From NCBI GenBank assembly GCA_020441545.1, contig JAGRLZ010000129.1:1-52009 (forward strand): DNA of 52,009 bases. Direction: 5' to 3'. The notes beneath the pieces were generated by a model that saw only the letters and a program-made list of their open reading frames with translations, was not told the DNA's origin and ran no database searches. The translations under genes and the position numbers were made by a program. Positions 28,875 through 37,313 of the stretch are shown here, piece after piece. Source of the DNA: Xanthobacteraceae bacterium (GTDB lineage: Bacteria; Pseudomonadota; Alphaproteobacteria; Rhizobiales; Xanthobacteraceae). Within the stretch, counting starts at the first letter, position 1, and every line of letters starts with the position of its first letter.

Positions 28875-30809
28875 ATGAATCAGCAAGACAAGATCGAATC
28901 CCCGAAGGACGCGACGTCGTCGGTCGCGAAACAGAATGCCGCGATGCGGGCCGCACTGCCGTTCGACGATACCCGGGATTTCGATGACGCCGCGCGGGGC
29001 TTCCTGGCGACCCGCGGGGATGCGAACGTCACATCCAGGAAGGGGCGCGTGGTCTGGAGCCTCGCGCAATACGGGTTCCTGTCCGAACAGGAGGCGCCAC
29101 CGACCGTCAATCCCAGCCTGTGGCGACAGTCGCGGCTCAACATGCATCATGGCCTGTTCGAGGTCGTGCCGGGCGTTTACCAGGTCCGGGGATTCGATAT
29201 CGCCAACATGACGCTGATCGAAGGCGAGACCGGCGTGATCGTCGTCGACACGCTGACCTCGATCGAAGGCGCGGCCGCGGGCCTCGAACTCTACTTCGAG
29301 CAGCGCGGTCGCCGTCCCGTGGCCGCGGTGATCTTCACCCACACCCACACCGATCATTGGGGCGGGGCGCTGGGCGTGCTCGACGAGGAGATGCTGGCGA
29401 GCGGCCGCGTGCCGGTCATCGCGCCGGACCAGTTCATGGAACATGCGGTGTCCGAGAATATCATCGCCGGCCCCGCCATGCACCGGCGTGCGCAGTATCA
29501 GTTCGGCCCGCTGCTTGCCAAGGGACCGCGCGGGCAGGTCGATACGGGCCTCGGCAAGACCGTCGCCGCCGGCGCCGTGGCCCTGGTGCGGCCGACCGAC
29601 CTGATCAAGGCGACCGGCGACCGGCGCACCATCGACGGCATCGTGTTCGAATTCCAGATGGCGCCGAACAGCGAGGCGCCGGCCGAGATGCACTTCTACC
29701 TGCCGCACTACAAGCTTTTGAATCTTGCCGAGAACTGCACGCATAATTTCCACAACCTGCTGCCGTTCCGCGGTGCCGAGGTCCGCGATCCGCTCGCCTG
29801 GTCGAAATACCTGAACGAGGCGCTGCACCTGTGGGGCGACAAGGCGGAGGTGATGTGCGGCCAGCACCATTGGCCGGTGTGGGGCAAGGAGCGGGTGCAG
29901 ACCATGATCCGGCAGCAGCGCGACCTCTACAAGTTCGCGCACGACCAGACGCTGCGGCTGATGAACCATGGACTCACGGCAACGGAGATCGCCGAGACGA
30001 TCCGGCTGCCGGCCAGCCTCGAAGGCGCGTGGCACGGCCGCGGCTATTACGGTCATATCCGCCACAACGTGAAGGCGATCTATCAGAAGTATCTCGGCTG
30101 GTACGACGCCAATCCCGCCAACCTCGATCCGTTGCCGCCGGCGGAAGCGGGGCGCAAGTTCGTCGAATACATGGGCGGCGCCGATGCGATCCTTGCCCGC
30201 GCGCGCAAGGACTTCGACAACGGCGAGTTCCGCTTCGTCGCACAGGCGCTGAGCCACCTCGTCTTCGCCGAGCCGGATAACCAGGCGGCCCGGTTGCTGC
30301 TGGCCGATACGTTCGACCAGCTCGGCTACCTCGCCGAAAGCGCGACCTGGCGCAACGCCTACCTGTTCGGCGCGCAGGAACTGCGGCAGGGCATGCTGCA
30401 GGTGCCGGCGCGCCCGGGGATGCCGGTGGATACGGTTGCGGCACTGCGCACCGAGCAGTTGTGGGACGTGCTCGGCGTGCGGCTGAACGGCCCGAAAGCC
30501 GAGGGCAAGCACATCGTGCTCAACTGGGAGTTTCCCGACACGCAGGAACGCTTTGCGATGACGCTGGAAAACAGCGCGCTGACCTATATCGAGGGCGCTT
30601 CGGCGGCCAATGCCGACGCCGGCATCACCTTGCCGCGCAGCCTTCTGAACCGGATCATCGCGAAGCAGACGACGTTTCCCGAAGCGATGCAGGCGGGACA
30701 GATCCAGGCCACCGGCAACGTCACGAAGCTGGCGGAACTGATGAGCCTGATGGACGAATTCCCGCGCATGTTCGAGATCGTCGAGCCGAAGCGCGCCGTC
30801 GTGTCGTGA
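28875..30809 (+). CDS. Alkyl sulfatase, SdsA1/YjcS type (metallo-beta-lactamase fold)
   Basis: About 644 residues. The metallo-beta-lactamase motif is TH156TH158TD160H161, the zinc site typical of linear alkyl sulfatases. Flanking family blocks include NMHHGLFEVVPGVYQVRGFD and AEMHFYLPHYKLLNLAENC. A dimerisation domain follows, and the last 120 or so residues (LNWEFPDTQERFAMTLENS) match the C-terminal SCP2-like lipid-binding domain. It hydrolyses alkyl sulfate esters such as SDS to alcohol and sulfate. The start at 28875 is favoured by ggaggag 8 bases upstream; an upstream GTG (28857) is possible. I see no clear N-terminal signal peptide, so location is uncertain. Confidence 0.93.
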   Translation: MNQQDKIESPKDATSSVAKQNAAMRAALPFDDTRDFDDAARGFLATRGDANVTSRKGRVVWSLAQYGFLSEQEAPPTVNPSLWRQSRLNMHHGLFEVVPGVYQVRGFDIANMTLIEGETGVIVVDTLTSIEGAAAGLELYFEQRGRRPVAAVIFTHTHTDHWGGALGVLDEEMLASGRVPVIAPDQFMEHAVSENIIAGPAMHRRAQYQFGPLLAKGPRGQVDTGLGKTVAAGAVALVRPTDLIKATGDRRTIDGIVFEFQMAPNSEAPAEMHFYLPHYKLLNLAENCTHNFHNLLPFRGAEVRDPLAWSKYLNEALHLWGDKAEVMCGQHHWPVWGKERVQTMIRQQRDLYKFAHDQTLRLMNHGLTATEIAETIRLPASLEGAWHGRGYYGHIRHNVKAIYQKYLGWYDANPANLDPLPPAEAGRKFVEYMGGADAILARARKDFDNGEFRFVAQALSHLVFAEPDNQAARLLLADTFDQLGYLAESATWRNAYLFGAQELRQGMLQVPARPGMPVDTVAALRTEQLWDVLGVRLNGPKAEGKHIVLNWEFPDTQERFAMTLENSALTYIEGASAANADAGITLPRSLLNRIIAKQTTFPEAMQAGQIQATGNVTKLAELMSLMDEFPRMFEIVEPKRAVVS

Positions 30810-30817
30810 CGGCGCGG

Positions 30818-30850
30818 GCGGCGAGGCTTGCCGGATGCAGGTCTCGCCGC
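30818..30850. terminator. Hairpin between convergent alkyl sulfatase and TetR genes
   Basis: Arms GCGGCGAG (30818-30825) and CTCGCCGC (30843-30850) form a perfect 8-bp stem with a 17-base loop in the 45-base gap between convergent stop codons. There is no T-run, so it is only a candidate bidirectional terminator. Confidence 0.45.
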
Positions 30851-30854
30851 TCCC

Positions 30855-31526
30855 TCAATTCTCGATGAATCCGGTCATTGCCTTCGCCAGCATGGTGGCG
30901 GTTTCGGGATGATGGATCGTGAACGGTCCGGGATTGATGAGGACGATATTGTTCAGGGTGCCGAACAGCATCTGGAACGCGAAGCGGATGCGCTCTTCGG
31001 CGTTGTCGTCTTCCGGACGGGGCAGGAGAGCGAGGATGCGCGGCACCGCGTATGTCACCTGTAGTTCGCCGAGTTCGCGGATCGGCGTCCAGGCGTCGGA
31101 TTCGCTATGGGCGCGGCGTAACGATGCGCGAACGAGCCCGTCATAGCGCCGGTACCAGACGATCGCGCCGCTGACGATCCAGCCGAGCAGGTGGGCGACG
31201 CTGTCGTCCGGCGCGACCTGCGACTCGTAACCCGCGACGACGTTGCGGCGCGTGGCCGCAACGACAAGGCGCTGCAAGGCGTTGATGAACGCCTCCTTGC
31301 TCTCGAAGCGGCTGTAGAAGGCGCCGATCGTGGAATCCGCGCGCGCGCACAAGGCGTCGACCGACAGGCCGTCGAAATCGACCTCACGCAGCAGCGTGAG
31401 CCCCTCGTTGAACAGGCGGATGACGAGGGCGCGGCTGCGGGCCTGCTGGGCCGGCCGCATGCCCTCGGCTTCGAACCGCTCGAGCATCGTCTCGTCCAGC
31501 CATTTTTGCCCAGAAAGCGTATTCAT
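30855..31526 (-). CDS. TetR/AcrR family transcriptional regulator
   Basis: A 223-residue regulator. The N-terminal helix-turn-helix spans about residues 28-75 (SRALVIRLFNEGLTLLREVD, then VDALCARADSTIGAFYSRFE, SKEAFINAL), the classic TetR DNA-binding core. The rest is a helical ligand-binding domain. It is divergent from the TauD-type dioxygenase with only 89 bases between start codons, and its stop is close to the alkyl sulfatase stop. The simplest model is that it represses the dioxygenase-transporter operon, and its own gene, until an effector binds. Confidence 0.92.
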   Translation of the reverse strand: MNTLSGQKWLDETMLERFEAEGMRPAQQARSRALVIRLFNEGLTLLREVDFDGLSVDALCARADSTIGAFYSRFESKEAFINALQRLVVAATRRNVVAGYESQVAPDDSVAHLLGWIVSGAIVWYRRYDGLVRASLRRAHSESDAWTPIRELGELQVTYAVPRILALLPRPEDDNAEERIRFAFQMLFGTLNNIVLINPGPFTIHHPETATMLAKAMTGFIEN

Positions 31527-31615
31527 CCCTTGACCAATTCAAAATCAGAGTTATCATTCTTATAAATCAGAACAAGAGCTATGATTTTGTATAAGTAATC
31601 CAGGGAGGATGCAAC
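31527..31615. promoter_or_regulatory. Divergent promoter/operator between tetR-type gene and dioxygenase
   Basis: This 89-base gap is clearly AT-richer than its surroundings. A sigma-70-like promoter facing the dioxygenase is TTGACC (31530-31535), 16 bases, TATCAT (31552-31557). Direct repeats AAATCAGA lie at 31542-31549 and 31564-31571 (22-bp period, two helical turns). Inverted arms AAAATCA (31541-31547) and TGATTTT (31582-31588) flank the set, so a TetR-type dimer bound here would cover the promoter. A gggagga ribosome binding site (31603-31609) precedes ATG 31616. Confidence 0.55.
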
Positions 31616-32458
31616 ATGCGCAATCATCGGCTTGACATTACCCCGACCTCGGGTGCGCTGGGCGCGATCATCGAGGGTATCGATCTCTCGGAGCCGCTCG
31701 AAGACGCCGAGATCGCCGAGATGCGGGGAGCGCTCAACGACCACGGCGTCATCTTCTTCCGCGACCAGAAAATTACGCCCGAGCAGCACATCGCGTTCGC
31801 CGAGCGGTTCGGCAACATCGACGTCAATCGGTTCTTCAAGGCTGCGGCCGGTTATCCGCAGGTCGCCGAGGTGCGCAAGGAGCCGGGCCAGAAGACCAAT
31901 ATCGGCGGCGGTTGGCACACCGATCACAGCTACGACCAGGTTCCCGCCCTCGGCTCCATCCTGCTGGCGCGCGAAACGCCGACGCGGGGTGGAGACACCC
32001 TGTTCGCCTGCATGAACCGGGCTTACGAGGCCCTGTCCGACGGCCTGAAGAAGACGCTCGAGGGGTTGCGCGCGGTTCACTCCAGCCGTCACGTCTTCGG
32101 TGAGAAATCCAGCTATGCGAAGGACGCCGGCGACCGCCTGGGCAATGCCGATGCGGCAACCCAGGATGCTGTGCATCCGGTCGTGCTGCGCCATCCTGAA
32201 AGCGGCAAGAAGATTCTCTATGTGAATTCGGGCTTCACCACGCATTTCGTCGGCTGGACCGCGGAAGAAAGCGCACCGCTGCTCCGCTATCTCTACGAGC
32301 ACGCGGCGCGGCCGGAGTTTCAATATCGCTTCCAGTGGCACGATGGATCGATTGCCTTTTGGGACAATCGGTCGACGTGGCACTATGCCGTCAACGATTA
32401 TGATGGTGAGCGCAGGCTGATGCATCGCATCACCATTGCGGGCGGACCGCTGGAGTAG
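31616..32458 (+). CDS. TauD/TfdA family Fe(II)/2-oxoglutarate-dependent dioxygenase
   Basis: A 280-residue dioxygenase. The iron-binding triad is visible as H101-x-D103 (GGWHTDHSYD) and H256 (NRSTWHYAV), with R271 (MHRIT) as the expected 2-oxoglutarate ligand. Family members open C-S or C-O bonds in taurine, alkyl sulfates, sulfonates, phenoxyacetates or carnitine-like compounds. The nearby sulfonate-type ABC transporter and alkyl sulfatase make an alkyl sulfate (AtsK-like) or sulfonate substrate likeliest, but the acyl-CoA synthetase downstream would also suit an aryloxy- or alkyl-carboxylate. It is divergent from a TetR regulator. Confidence 0.92.
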   Translation: MRNHRLDITPTSGALGAIIEGIDLSEPLEDAEIAEMRGALNDHGVIFFRDQKITPEQHIAFAERFGNIDVNRFFKAAAGYPQVAEVRKEPGQKTNIGGGWHTDHSYDQVPALGSILLARETPTRGGDTLFACMNRAYEALSDGLKKTLEGLRAVHSSRHVFGEKSSYAKDAGDRLGNADAATQDAVHPVVLRHPESGKKILYVNSGFTTHFVGWTAEESAPLLRYLYEHAARPEFQYRFQWHDGSIAFWDNRSTWHYAVNDYDGERRLMHRITIAGGPLE

Positions 32459-32480
32459 CACACTGCCGTAGTACATTGCT

Positions 32481-32507
32481 GGTGCCGGTTCCTCGCGAGC
32501 CGGCGCC
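32481..32507 (+). terminator. Hairpin between dioxygenase and binding-protein genes
   Basis: GGTGCCGG (32481-32488) pairs with CCGGCGCC (32500-32507), one G-T pair, across an 11-base loop. No T-run follows. It could partly attenuate transcription or mark an RNA processing site between the dioxygenase and the transporter genes. Confidence 0.4.
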
Positions 32508-32592
32508 GATGGTGAAGCGATCCCGATCAAGGAGATCGCGCAAAACGAAAATGCCATGGCACAGTAGAATGGCATCGCAGAGGAGGGAGTTC

Positions 32593-33588
32593 ATGCGACG
32601 GATTTTGATCGGCGCGCTGGTCGCGACCGGACTGGCGGCCAGTGCCGCCAACGCGGAAGACATTGCGGTCAAGCTGCAGGATTACCCGGGCATCGGCAAC
32701 ACGCTGTTCCGGATCGCGGCTGCAAAGGGGTTCTGCCACGATCACGGGATCAAATGCGAGTTGCAGATGATTCCCTCCGGGCCCCTGGGCGTGCAGGCGC
32801 TGCTGGCCAAGAGCATCGACGTCGCATTTGCCCCGCCGGAGGTTGCGATCAATGCGGCGATCAAGGGATCGGCCGTGAAAATGGTCATCAGCGGCGCCCA
32901 GCAGAACGTTTTCGAGATCGTGGCGCGCGATGGCCTGAACATTCCCGATGGCGGAAAAGACTACAAGGCGATGATGAACGCGCTGAAGGGCAAGAAGATC
33001 GGCGTGCCCGCGCGCGGCAGCGGCGCCGAGCTTCAGTTTCAGCTGCTGGCGGAGCAGGCCGGGTTGAAGCCGAGCGATTTCACGTTCGTCGCCGTGGGGT
33101 CGCCGAATACGTCGTTCGGCGCGCTCAAGTCGAGCCAGATCGACGTCAGCATGACCTTCGAGCCGTCGGGCTCCATCTGCGATGTGCTCAAGGCGTGCAA
33201 GACCGTCTATCGCGGGGCCTATGCCCCCGAGCCGAAGGATATCGCGGCCACCAACGGCGCCTCGGCGGTGCTGATCGTGAACCAGGCGATGCTCGATAAA
33301 TCGCCGAAGGTGGTCGATGCGCTGATCGCGGCGGGGAAGGATGCCGAGAATTTCATTCAGAAGCCGGAAAATTTCCCCGAGGCATTGAAGATCGCGAAGG
33401 CCTACTTCCAGTTCAAGATGCCGAAAGGCGACGAGGTGATGGAAGCCTCGCTCAAATACGCCATTCCGTCCTACAAGGTTGCGATTTCACGCTCGGCGCT
33501 CAAGCAGATCGCCGCCAATATGCTGGCGACAAAGCAGATTTCCGCGCCGTTCGATCCGATCAAGATCCTCTACGACAAGGCGCCCTGA
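32593..33588 (+). CDS. ABC transporter substrate-binding protein, SsuA/TauA/NMT1-like
   Basis: A 331-residue periplasmic protein with a Sec signal peptide (ILIGALVATGLAASAANAED, cleavage near residue 22). The mature part follows the NMT1/SsuA pattern: GLNIPDGGKDYKAMMNALKG then KKIGVPARGSGAELQFQLL, as in binding proteins for sulfonates, taurine and related small acids. The start at 32593 is supported by aggaggga just upstream. It heads a compact binding protein-ATPase-permease set with gaps of 16 and -8 bases, so the three form one operon, probably with the dioxygenase. Confidence 0.92.
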   Translation: MRRILIGALVATGLAASAANAEDIAVKLQDYPGIGNTLFRIAAAKGFCHDHGIKCELQMIPSGPLGVQALLAKSIDVAFAPPEVAINAAIKGSAVKMVISGAQQNVFEIVARDGLNIPDGGKDYKAMMNALKGKKIGVPARGSGAELQFQLLAEQAGLKPSDFTFVAVGSPNTSFGALKSSQIDVSMTFEPSGSICDVLKACKTVYRGAYAPEPKDIAATNGASAVLIVNQAMLDKSPKVVDALIAAGKDAENFIQKPENFPEALKIAKAYFQFKMPKGDEVMEASLKYAIPSYKVAISRSALKQIAANMLATKQISAPFDPIKILYDKAP

Positions 33589-33604
33589 CGGTAAGGAGTC
33601 CGTG

Positions 33605-34435
33605 ATGAACCGGATGACGGCGACGCCGCCGGCGGAAGCGTCCGTGTCGCCGGCTGCGCCGGCGATCGCGCTGAATGACCTGACGATGCGTTTCGGCGCG
33701 GGAACGGAGACGCCCGTTCTCGCGGTCGATCGGGTCTCGTTCTCGCTGGCACCAGGTGAGTTCGTGTCCCTGGTCGGGCCGAGCGGCTGCGGCAAGACGA
33801 CCATTCTCAACCTGCTCACCGGCCTGTTGCACGAGGAGCATGAGGGGGACGTCCGCGTTCTCGGCAAGAAGCCGCGCTCGGGCAATCCCGACATCGCCTA
33901 TATGCTCGCGCGCGACAGCCTGCTGCCGTGGCGCACCGCGCTTGGAAATGCCGCCTTCGGCATGGAGGTGCGGGGTGTCGCCAGGCCGGAGCGGCAGGCG
34001 CGGGCCCTCGAGCTCCTGAAGCAGGTCGGGCTCGGCGACTTCGCCGACAAGTACCCCAAGGCGCTGTCGCACGGCATGCGCCAGCGTTGTGCGCTGGCGC
34101 GCACCTTTGCGCTCGACAGCACCGTGCTGCTGATGGACGAGCCGTTCGGCGCGCTCGACGCGCAGACGAAACTGACGCTCGAGGACGTGTTGATGGATCT
34201 GTGGTCCGCGCATCGCAAGACCGTGGTGTTCGTGACGCACGATCTGGCGGAAGCCATCGCGCTGTCCGACCGGGTGATCGTGATGAGCGCAAGGCCGGGA
34301 CGGATGATCGCGGATGTTCCGGTCGATCTCCCGCGCCCGCGCAGCGTCCGCAAGCTGCAGACCGATCATCGCTTCCACGATCTTTACGCGCAATTGTGGG
34401 GCTTGCTGGAGCAGGGGGTCACGAACGATGAGTAA
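33605..34435 (+). CDS. ABC transporter ATP-binding protein, SsuB/TauB type
   Basis: A 276-residue ATPase with Walker A GPSGCGKTT (58-66), signature LSHGMRQRCALART, Walker B VLLMDEPFGALDAQTK and the switch histidine in FVTHDLAEAIALSDR. This is the nitrate/sulfonate/taurine subfamily. The Q-loop region reads AYMLARDSLLPWRT, typical of that group. ATG 33605 follows aaggag. The stop overlaps the permease start by 8 bases (ATG at 34428), indicating coupled translation. Confidence 0.94.
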   Translation: MNRMTATPPAEASVSPAAPAIALNDLTMRFGAGTETPVLAVDRVSFSLAPGEFVSLVGPSGCGKTTILNLLTGLLHEEHEGDVRVLGKKPRSGNPDIAYMLARDSLLPWRTALGNAAFGMEVRGVARPERQARALELLKQVGLGDFADKYPKALSHGMRQRCALARTFALDSTVLLMDEPFGALDAQTKLTLEDVLMDLWSAHRKTVVFVTHDLAEAIALSDRVIVMSARPGRMIADVPVDLPRPRSVRKLQTDHRFHDLYAQLWGLLEQGVTNDE

Positions 34436-35183
34436 GACTGTTCGCCTGACGCTTGGTCACGTTGTTTTTATCGCTGCCTTCATCGGCCTCTGGGAATTCC
34501 TGAGCGCGCGGGGCATTCTCGATCCGACCTTCTTCGGCCGTCCCTCCGGCATCGTGATGTATCTGTGGAACGGATTCATCGTCGAGCGCAATCTGTGGAC
34601 CGACCTGTTCTACACGATCCTGGCCGCAACCATCGCGTTCTGGGGCGGCAGCCTCGCGGCGATTCTCGTCGGCCTGCTGTTTGCCATGCTGCCGCGGGTC
34701 CACCGGGCCTGCGAGCCGTATCTGACCCTGTTCAACTCGATGCCGCGCATCGCGCTGGCGCCGCTCTTTCTGTTGTGGTTCGGGCTTGGCATCGGTTCGA
34801 AGATCGCGCTCGCCGTCAGCCTGACCTTCTTCATCGTGCTGTCCTCCACCGTCGCGGGCATCAAGGGCGTCAACAGCGATCATCTGGTGCTGTCGCGCGC
34901 GCTCGGCGCCAAGCCGGGCCAGGTTTTCTTCAAGGTGACATTGCCGTCCGCCGTGCCGATTATCTTCTCGGGCCTGCGCCTGGGCCTGGTCTACGCGCTG
35001 CTCGGCGTGGTCGGCGCCGAACTGATTGCCGCCGAGCATGGCCTTGGTCAGGTGCTGGCCTACCTGCAGTCGACCTTCGACATGGACGGCGTGATGGCGC
35101 TCCTGTTCCTGCTGGCGCTGCTCGGACTGTCGATCACCATCGCCATGAACTACCTCGAGCGGAAGCTGCTGGTCTGGCAGTAG
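34428..35183 (+). CDS. ABC transporter permease, SsuC/TauC type
   Basis: A 251-residue inner-membrane permease with about six hydrophobic segments, from VVFIAAFIGLWEFLS at the N-terminus to LLFLLALLGLSITIAMNYLE at the end. The coupling-helix motif is in SRALGAKPGQVFFKVTLPSAVP (EAA loop, near residue 160), which contacts the ATPase. It belongs to the sulfonate/nitrate/taurine group of BPD permeases and completes the importer with the two preceding genes. The substrate is not readable from sequence; organosulfur compounds fit the context. Confidence 0.93.
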   Translation: MSKTVRLTLGHVVFIAAFIGLWEFLSARGILDPTFFGRPSGIVMYLWNGFIVERNLWTDLFYTILAATIAFWGGSLAAILVGLLFAMLPRVHRACEPYLTLFNSMPRIALAPLFLLWFGLGIGSKIALAVSLTFFIVLSSTVAGIKGVNSDHLVLSRALGAKPGQVFFKVTLPSAVPIIFSGLRLGLVYALLGVVGAELIAAEHGLGQVLAYLQSTFDMDGVMALLFLLALLGLSITIAMNYLERKLLVWQ

Positions 35184-35502
35184 CGATCGCGCCGGCCGGT
35201 GTGGCCGCGAAGGCCGGCCCGCCGTGAGCGGGATCGGGATTCGGATCCGGCTCGGTGATCCTTGATCCGGCCCGAAGTCGGCGGGCTTCGGCGTGTAAGG
35301 TATTCCGTTAGTGCCTCAGGCCGGCCGGGCCCATCTTTTCGCGCGGCCGTTTTCACGATGTCCTTGATTTCATGGCGTCCTTGATTGTCTTGTGGCAAGG
35401 GCGGCGGAGGCCGATAGACTGCCGGTTTGCAGGACGATCGACTGCGAATTCAGCGCGGTCGGAGGACTGCCTCGCGGCCGCGTGAAATGGGGAAACGACT
35501 AA
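35184..35502. other. Intergenic region between permease and acyl-CoA synthetase
   Basis: No credible gene in 319 bases. There is GC-rich self-complementary sequence just after the permease stop, and a small stem CCGAAG with CTTCGG in the 35271-35292 area. The last 100 bases lead to ggggaaac before ATG 35503. The gap is long enough for the synthetase to have its own promoter, but I cannot point to a convincing one. Confidence 0.5.
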
Positions 35503-37011
35503 ATGAGCTTCAGATATTACGACTGGATCCGGCATCATGCGCAGACGCGCGAGGACAAGATCGCCGTCATCGATATCGCGTCCGACCGGCGCTTCGACTA
35601 TCGCGAATGGGACGACAGGATCGGACGCCTGGCCTCCTATCTGCGGCGGATCGGCGTCGCCAAGGGCGATCGCATTGCCACGCTGACGTCGAACTGCGTC
35701 GAGATGCTTGAGGTTCAGTTCGCCTGTTTCCGCGTCGGCGCGATCTTCCTGCCCCTCAATATCCGGCTCACGTTTTCCGAGCTCGAGTTCATCGCGTCGG
35801 ATGCCGGGGTTTCCTATCTGGTCTTTACCCCTGAATTCGAGCCGCTCGCGCGGCAGCTCGAGGCGGCGCTGAAGCTCAAGGGAACGCTGGGTGTCGGCGA
35901 CGCCTATGAGAAGGCCCTGTCGAACGAGAGCCCGCTCGCCGATCTATGTCAGATGGACATCACGGACGTGTCCACGATCATGTATACGTCCGGGACCACG
36001 GGACGCCCCAAGGGCGCGACCATCACGCACCTGATGACGTTCATCAATTGCGTCAATCTCGGCCTGCCGGCGCGCGTCAATCCCGAATCGACCCATATCA
36101 ACGTGCTGCCGCTGTTTCATACCGGCGGCCTGAACTGCTACACCAATCCGGTGCTGCATGCCGGCGGCACGGTGATCGTGATGCAGGCGTTCGATGCCTC
36201 CCAGTTCCTGCAGTTCATGGCCGACCCGTCGCTGAACATCACCCATATGTTCGGCGTGCCGTCGATCTATCAGTTTCTGGCCCTTGCTCCCGAATTCGAA
36301 ACGGCGGACCTGTCGCGCCTCCAGATCGCGGGCGTGGGTGGCGCGCCGCTGCCGATCGAGGTGCTCAAGACCTGGCAGAAGCGCGGTGTCACGCTCGTTC
36401 AGGGCTACGGCATGACCGAAACCTCGCCCGGCGTCGTCTGCCTCGATCCGCGGGACGCGGCACGGAAAATCGGGTCGGCGGGCAAGCCGCTGCTGCATGC
36501 CGAGGTGAAGATCGTCGATCCTTCGGGCAATGCGGTGAAGCGCGGCGACATCGGCGAGATCTGGGTGCGCGGTCCCAACATCACGCCGGGCTACTGGAAT
36601 CGTCCCGATGCCAACGCGGCGAGTTTCACCGACGGATGGCTGCATACCGGCGATCTCGCCCGCGAGGACGAGGAAGGTTTCATCTACATCGTCGACCGCT
36701 CCAAGGACATGTACATCTCCGGCGGGGAGAACGTTTATCCGGCCGAGATCGAGGATGTGCTGTCCCAGCATCCGGCGGTGCGGGAATGTGCCGTCATCGG
36801 CATCGCGGACGAGCGCTGGGGCGAGGTGGGGCTCGCCATCATCGGCTTGAAGGATGCGACCCAGCAGCCGGAAGCCGATATCCTCGCGTATTGCCGGTCG
36901 CACCTTGCGAAGTTCAAGTGCCCGGCGCGCCTGGTCTTCGTGGATGTCATTCCGCGCAATGCGACCGGCAAGCTCGACAAGCCGACGCTGCGCGCGCAAT
37001 ACGGCGGCTAG
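35503..37011 (+). CDS. AMP-dependent acyl-CoA synthetase (FadD13/long- or cyclic-acid CoA ligase-like)
   Basis: A 502-residue ANL-superfamily ligase that activates a carboxylic acid with ATP and joins it to CoA. Motifs run in order: the P-loop-like YTSGTTGRPKGATITH (near 162), GYGMTETSPGVV (near 304), the hinge and GELxxRGPN-like GEIWVRGPNITPGYW, YISGGENVYPAEIEDVL, and the C-terminal catalytic lysine in NATGKLDKPTLR. It may activate the acid formed from the dioxygenase or sulfatase products. Its TAG stop (37009-37011) is the first three bases of a dispersed repeat copy. Confidence 0.93.
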   Translation: MSFRYYDWIRHHAQTREDKIAVIDIASDRRFDYREWDDRIGRLASYLRRIGVAKGDRIATLTSNCVEMLEVQFACFRVGAIFLPLNIRLTFSELEFIASDAGVSYLVFTPEFEPLARQLEAALKLKGTLGVGDAYEKALSNESPLADLCQMDITDVSTIMYTSGTTGRPKGATITHLMTFINCVNLGLPARVNPESTHINVLPLFHTGGLNCYTNPVLHAGGTVIVMQAFDASQFLQFMADPSLNITHMFGVPSIYQFLALAPEFETADLSRLQIAGVGGAPLPIEVLKTWQKRGVTLVQGYGMTETSPGVVCLDPRDAARKIGSAGKPLLHAEVKIVDPSGNAVKRGDIGEIWVRGPNITPGYWNRPDANAASFTDGWLHTGDLAREDEEGFIYIVDRSKDMYISGGENVYPAEIEDVLSQHPAVRECAVIGIADERWGEVGLAIIGLKDATQQPEADILAYCRSHLAKFKCPARLVFVDVIPRNATGKLDKPTLRAQYGG

Positions 37012-37114
37012 AGCGTTTTCGGGCGAAGTGGGTTCCGGTTCGCGCAAAGAAAACGCGTTAAAAGCAAGGATATCGAGCCCCGTTCCGATTCTATCGGAAC
37101 GGAAATGGCTCTAG
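37009..37114. repeat. Dispersed repeat, copy C (starts at a TAG stop codon)
   Basis: This full-length copy begins TAGAGCGTTTTCGGGCGAAG at the stop codon of the acyl-CoA synthetase. It runs through ggttccggttcgcgcaaag and aaaacgcgttaaaa, and ends with the palindrome CGTTCCGATtctATCGGAACG and ggctctag. It is the same orientation as copies B and D. Confidence 0.9.
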
Positions 37115-37120
37115 TGAAGT

Positions 37121-37275
37121 GGATTTGACATTCGCTGCCCACTTGGGTGCTTGCCCGACAAGCGAATGTCAAATCCAGAGCTCCACCAGGATCTTGATAA
37201 TTGCTAGTGGTCCTTTGCTTCCAGCATTTGCAAGGATGCCCGCGGCAACGGGATGCAAATGCTGAAATCGGACCA
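37121..37275. repeat. Double inverted-repeat element upstream of the esterase
   Basis: First hairpin: perfect 16-bp arms, GGATTTGACATTCGCT (37121-37136) and AGCGAATGTCAAATCC (37161-37176), with a 24-base loop. Second: CAGCATTTGCA (37222-37232) with TGCAAATGCTG (37254-37264), an inner CCCG/CGGG stem, and outer arms TGGTCC (37208-37213) and GGACCA (37270-37275). It abuts repeat copy C. It has no coding frame and may be a MITE-like element, or a structured RNA in the esterase leader. Confidence 0.8.
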
Positions 37276-37313
37276 ATAGTTGTCGTCACAACGTGTAAGG
37301 AAGGTCGTTCAGA

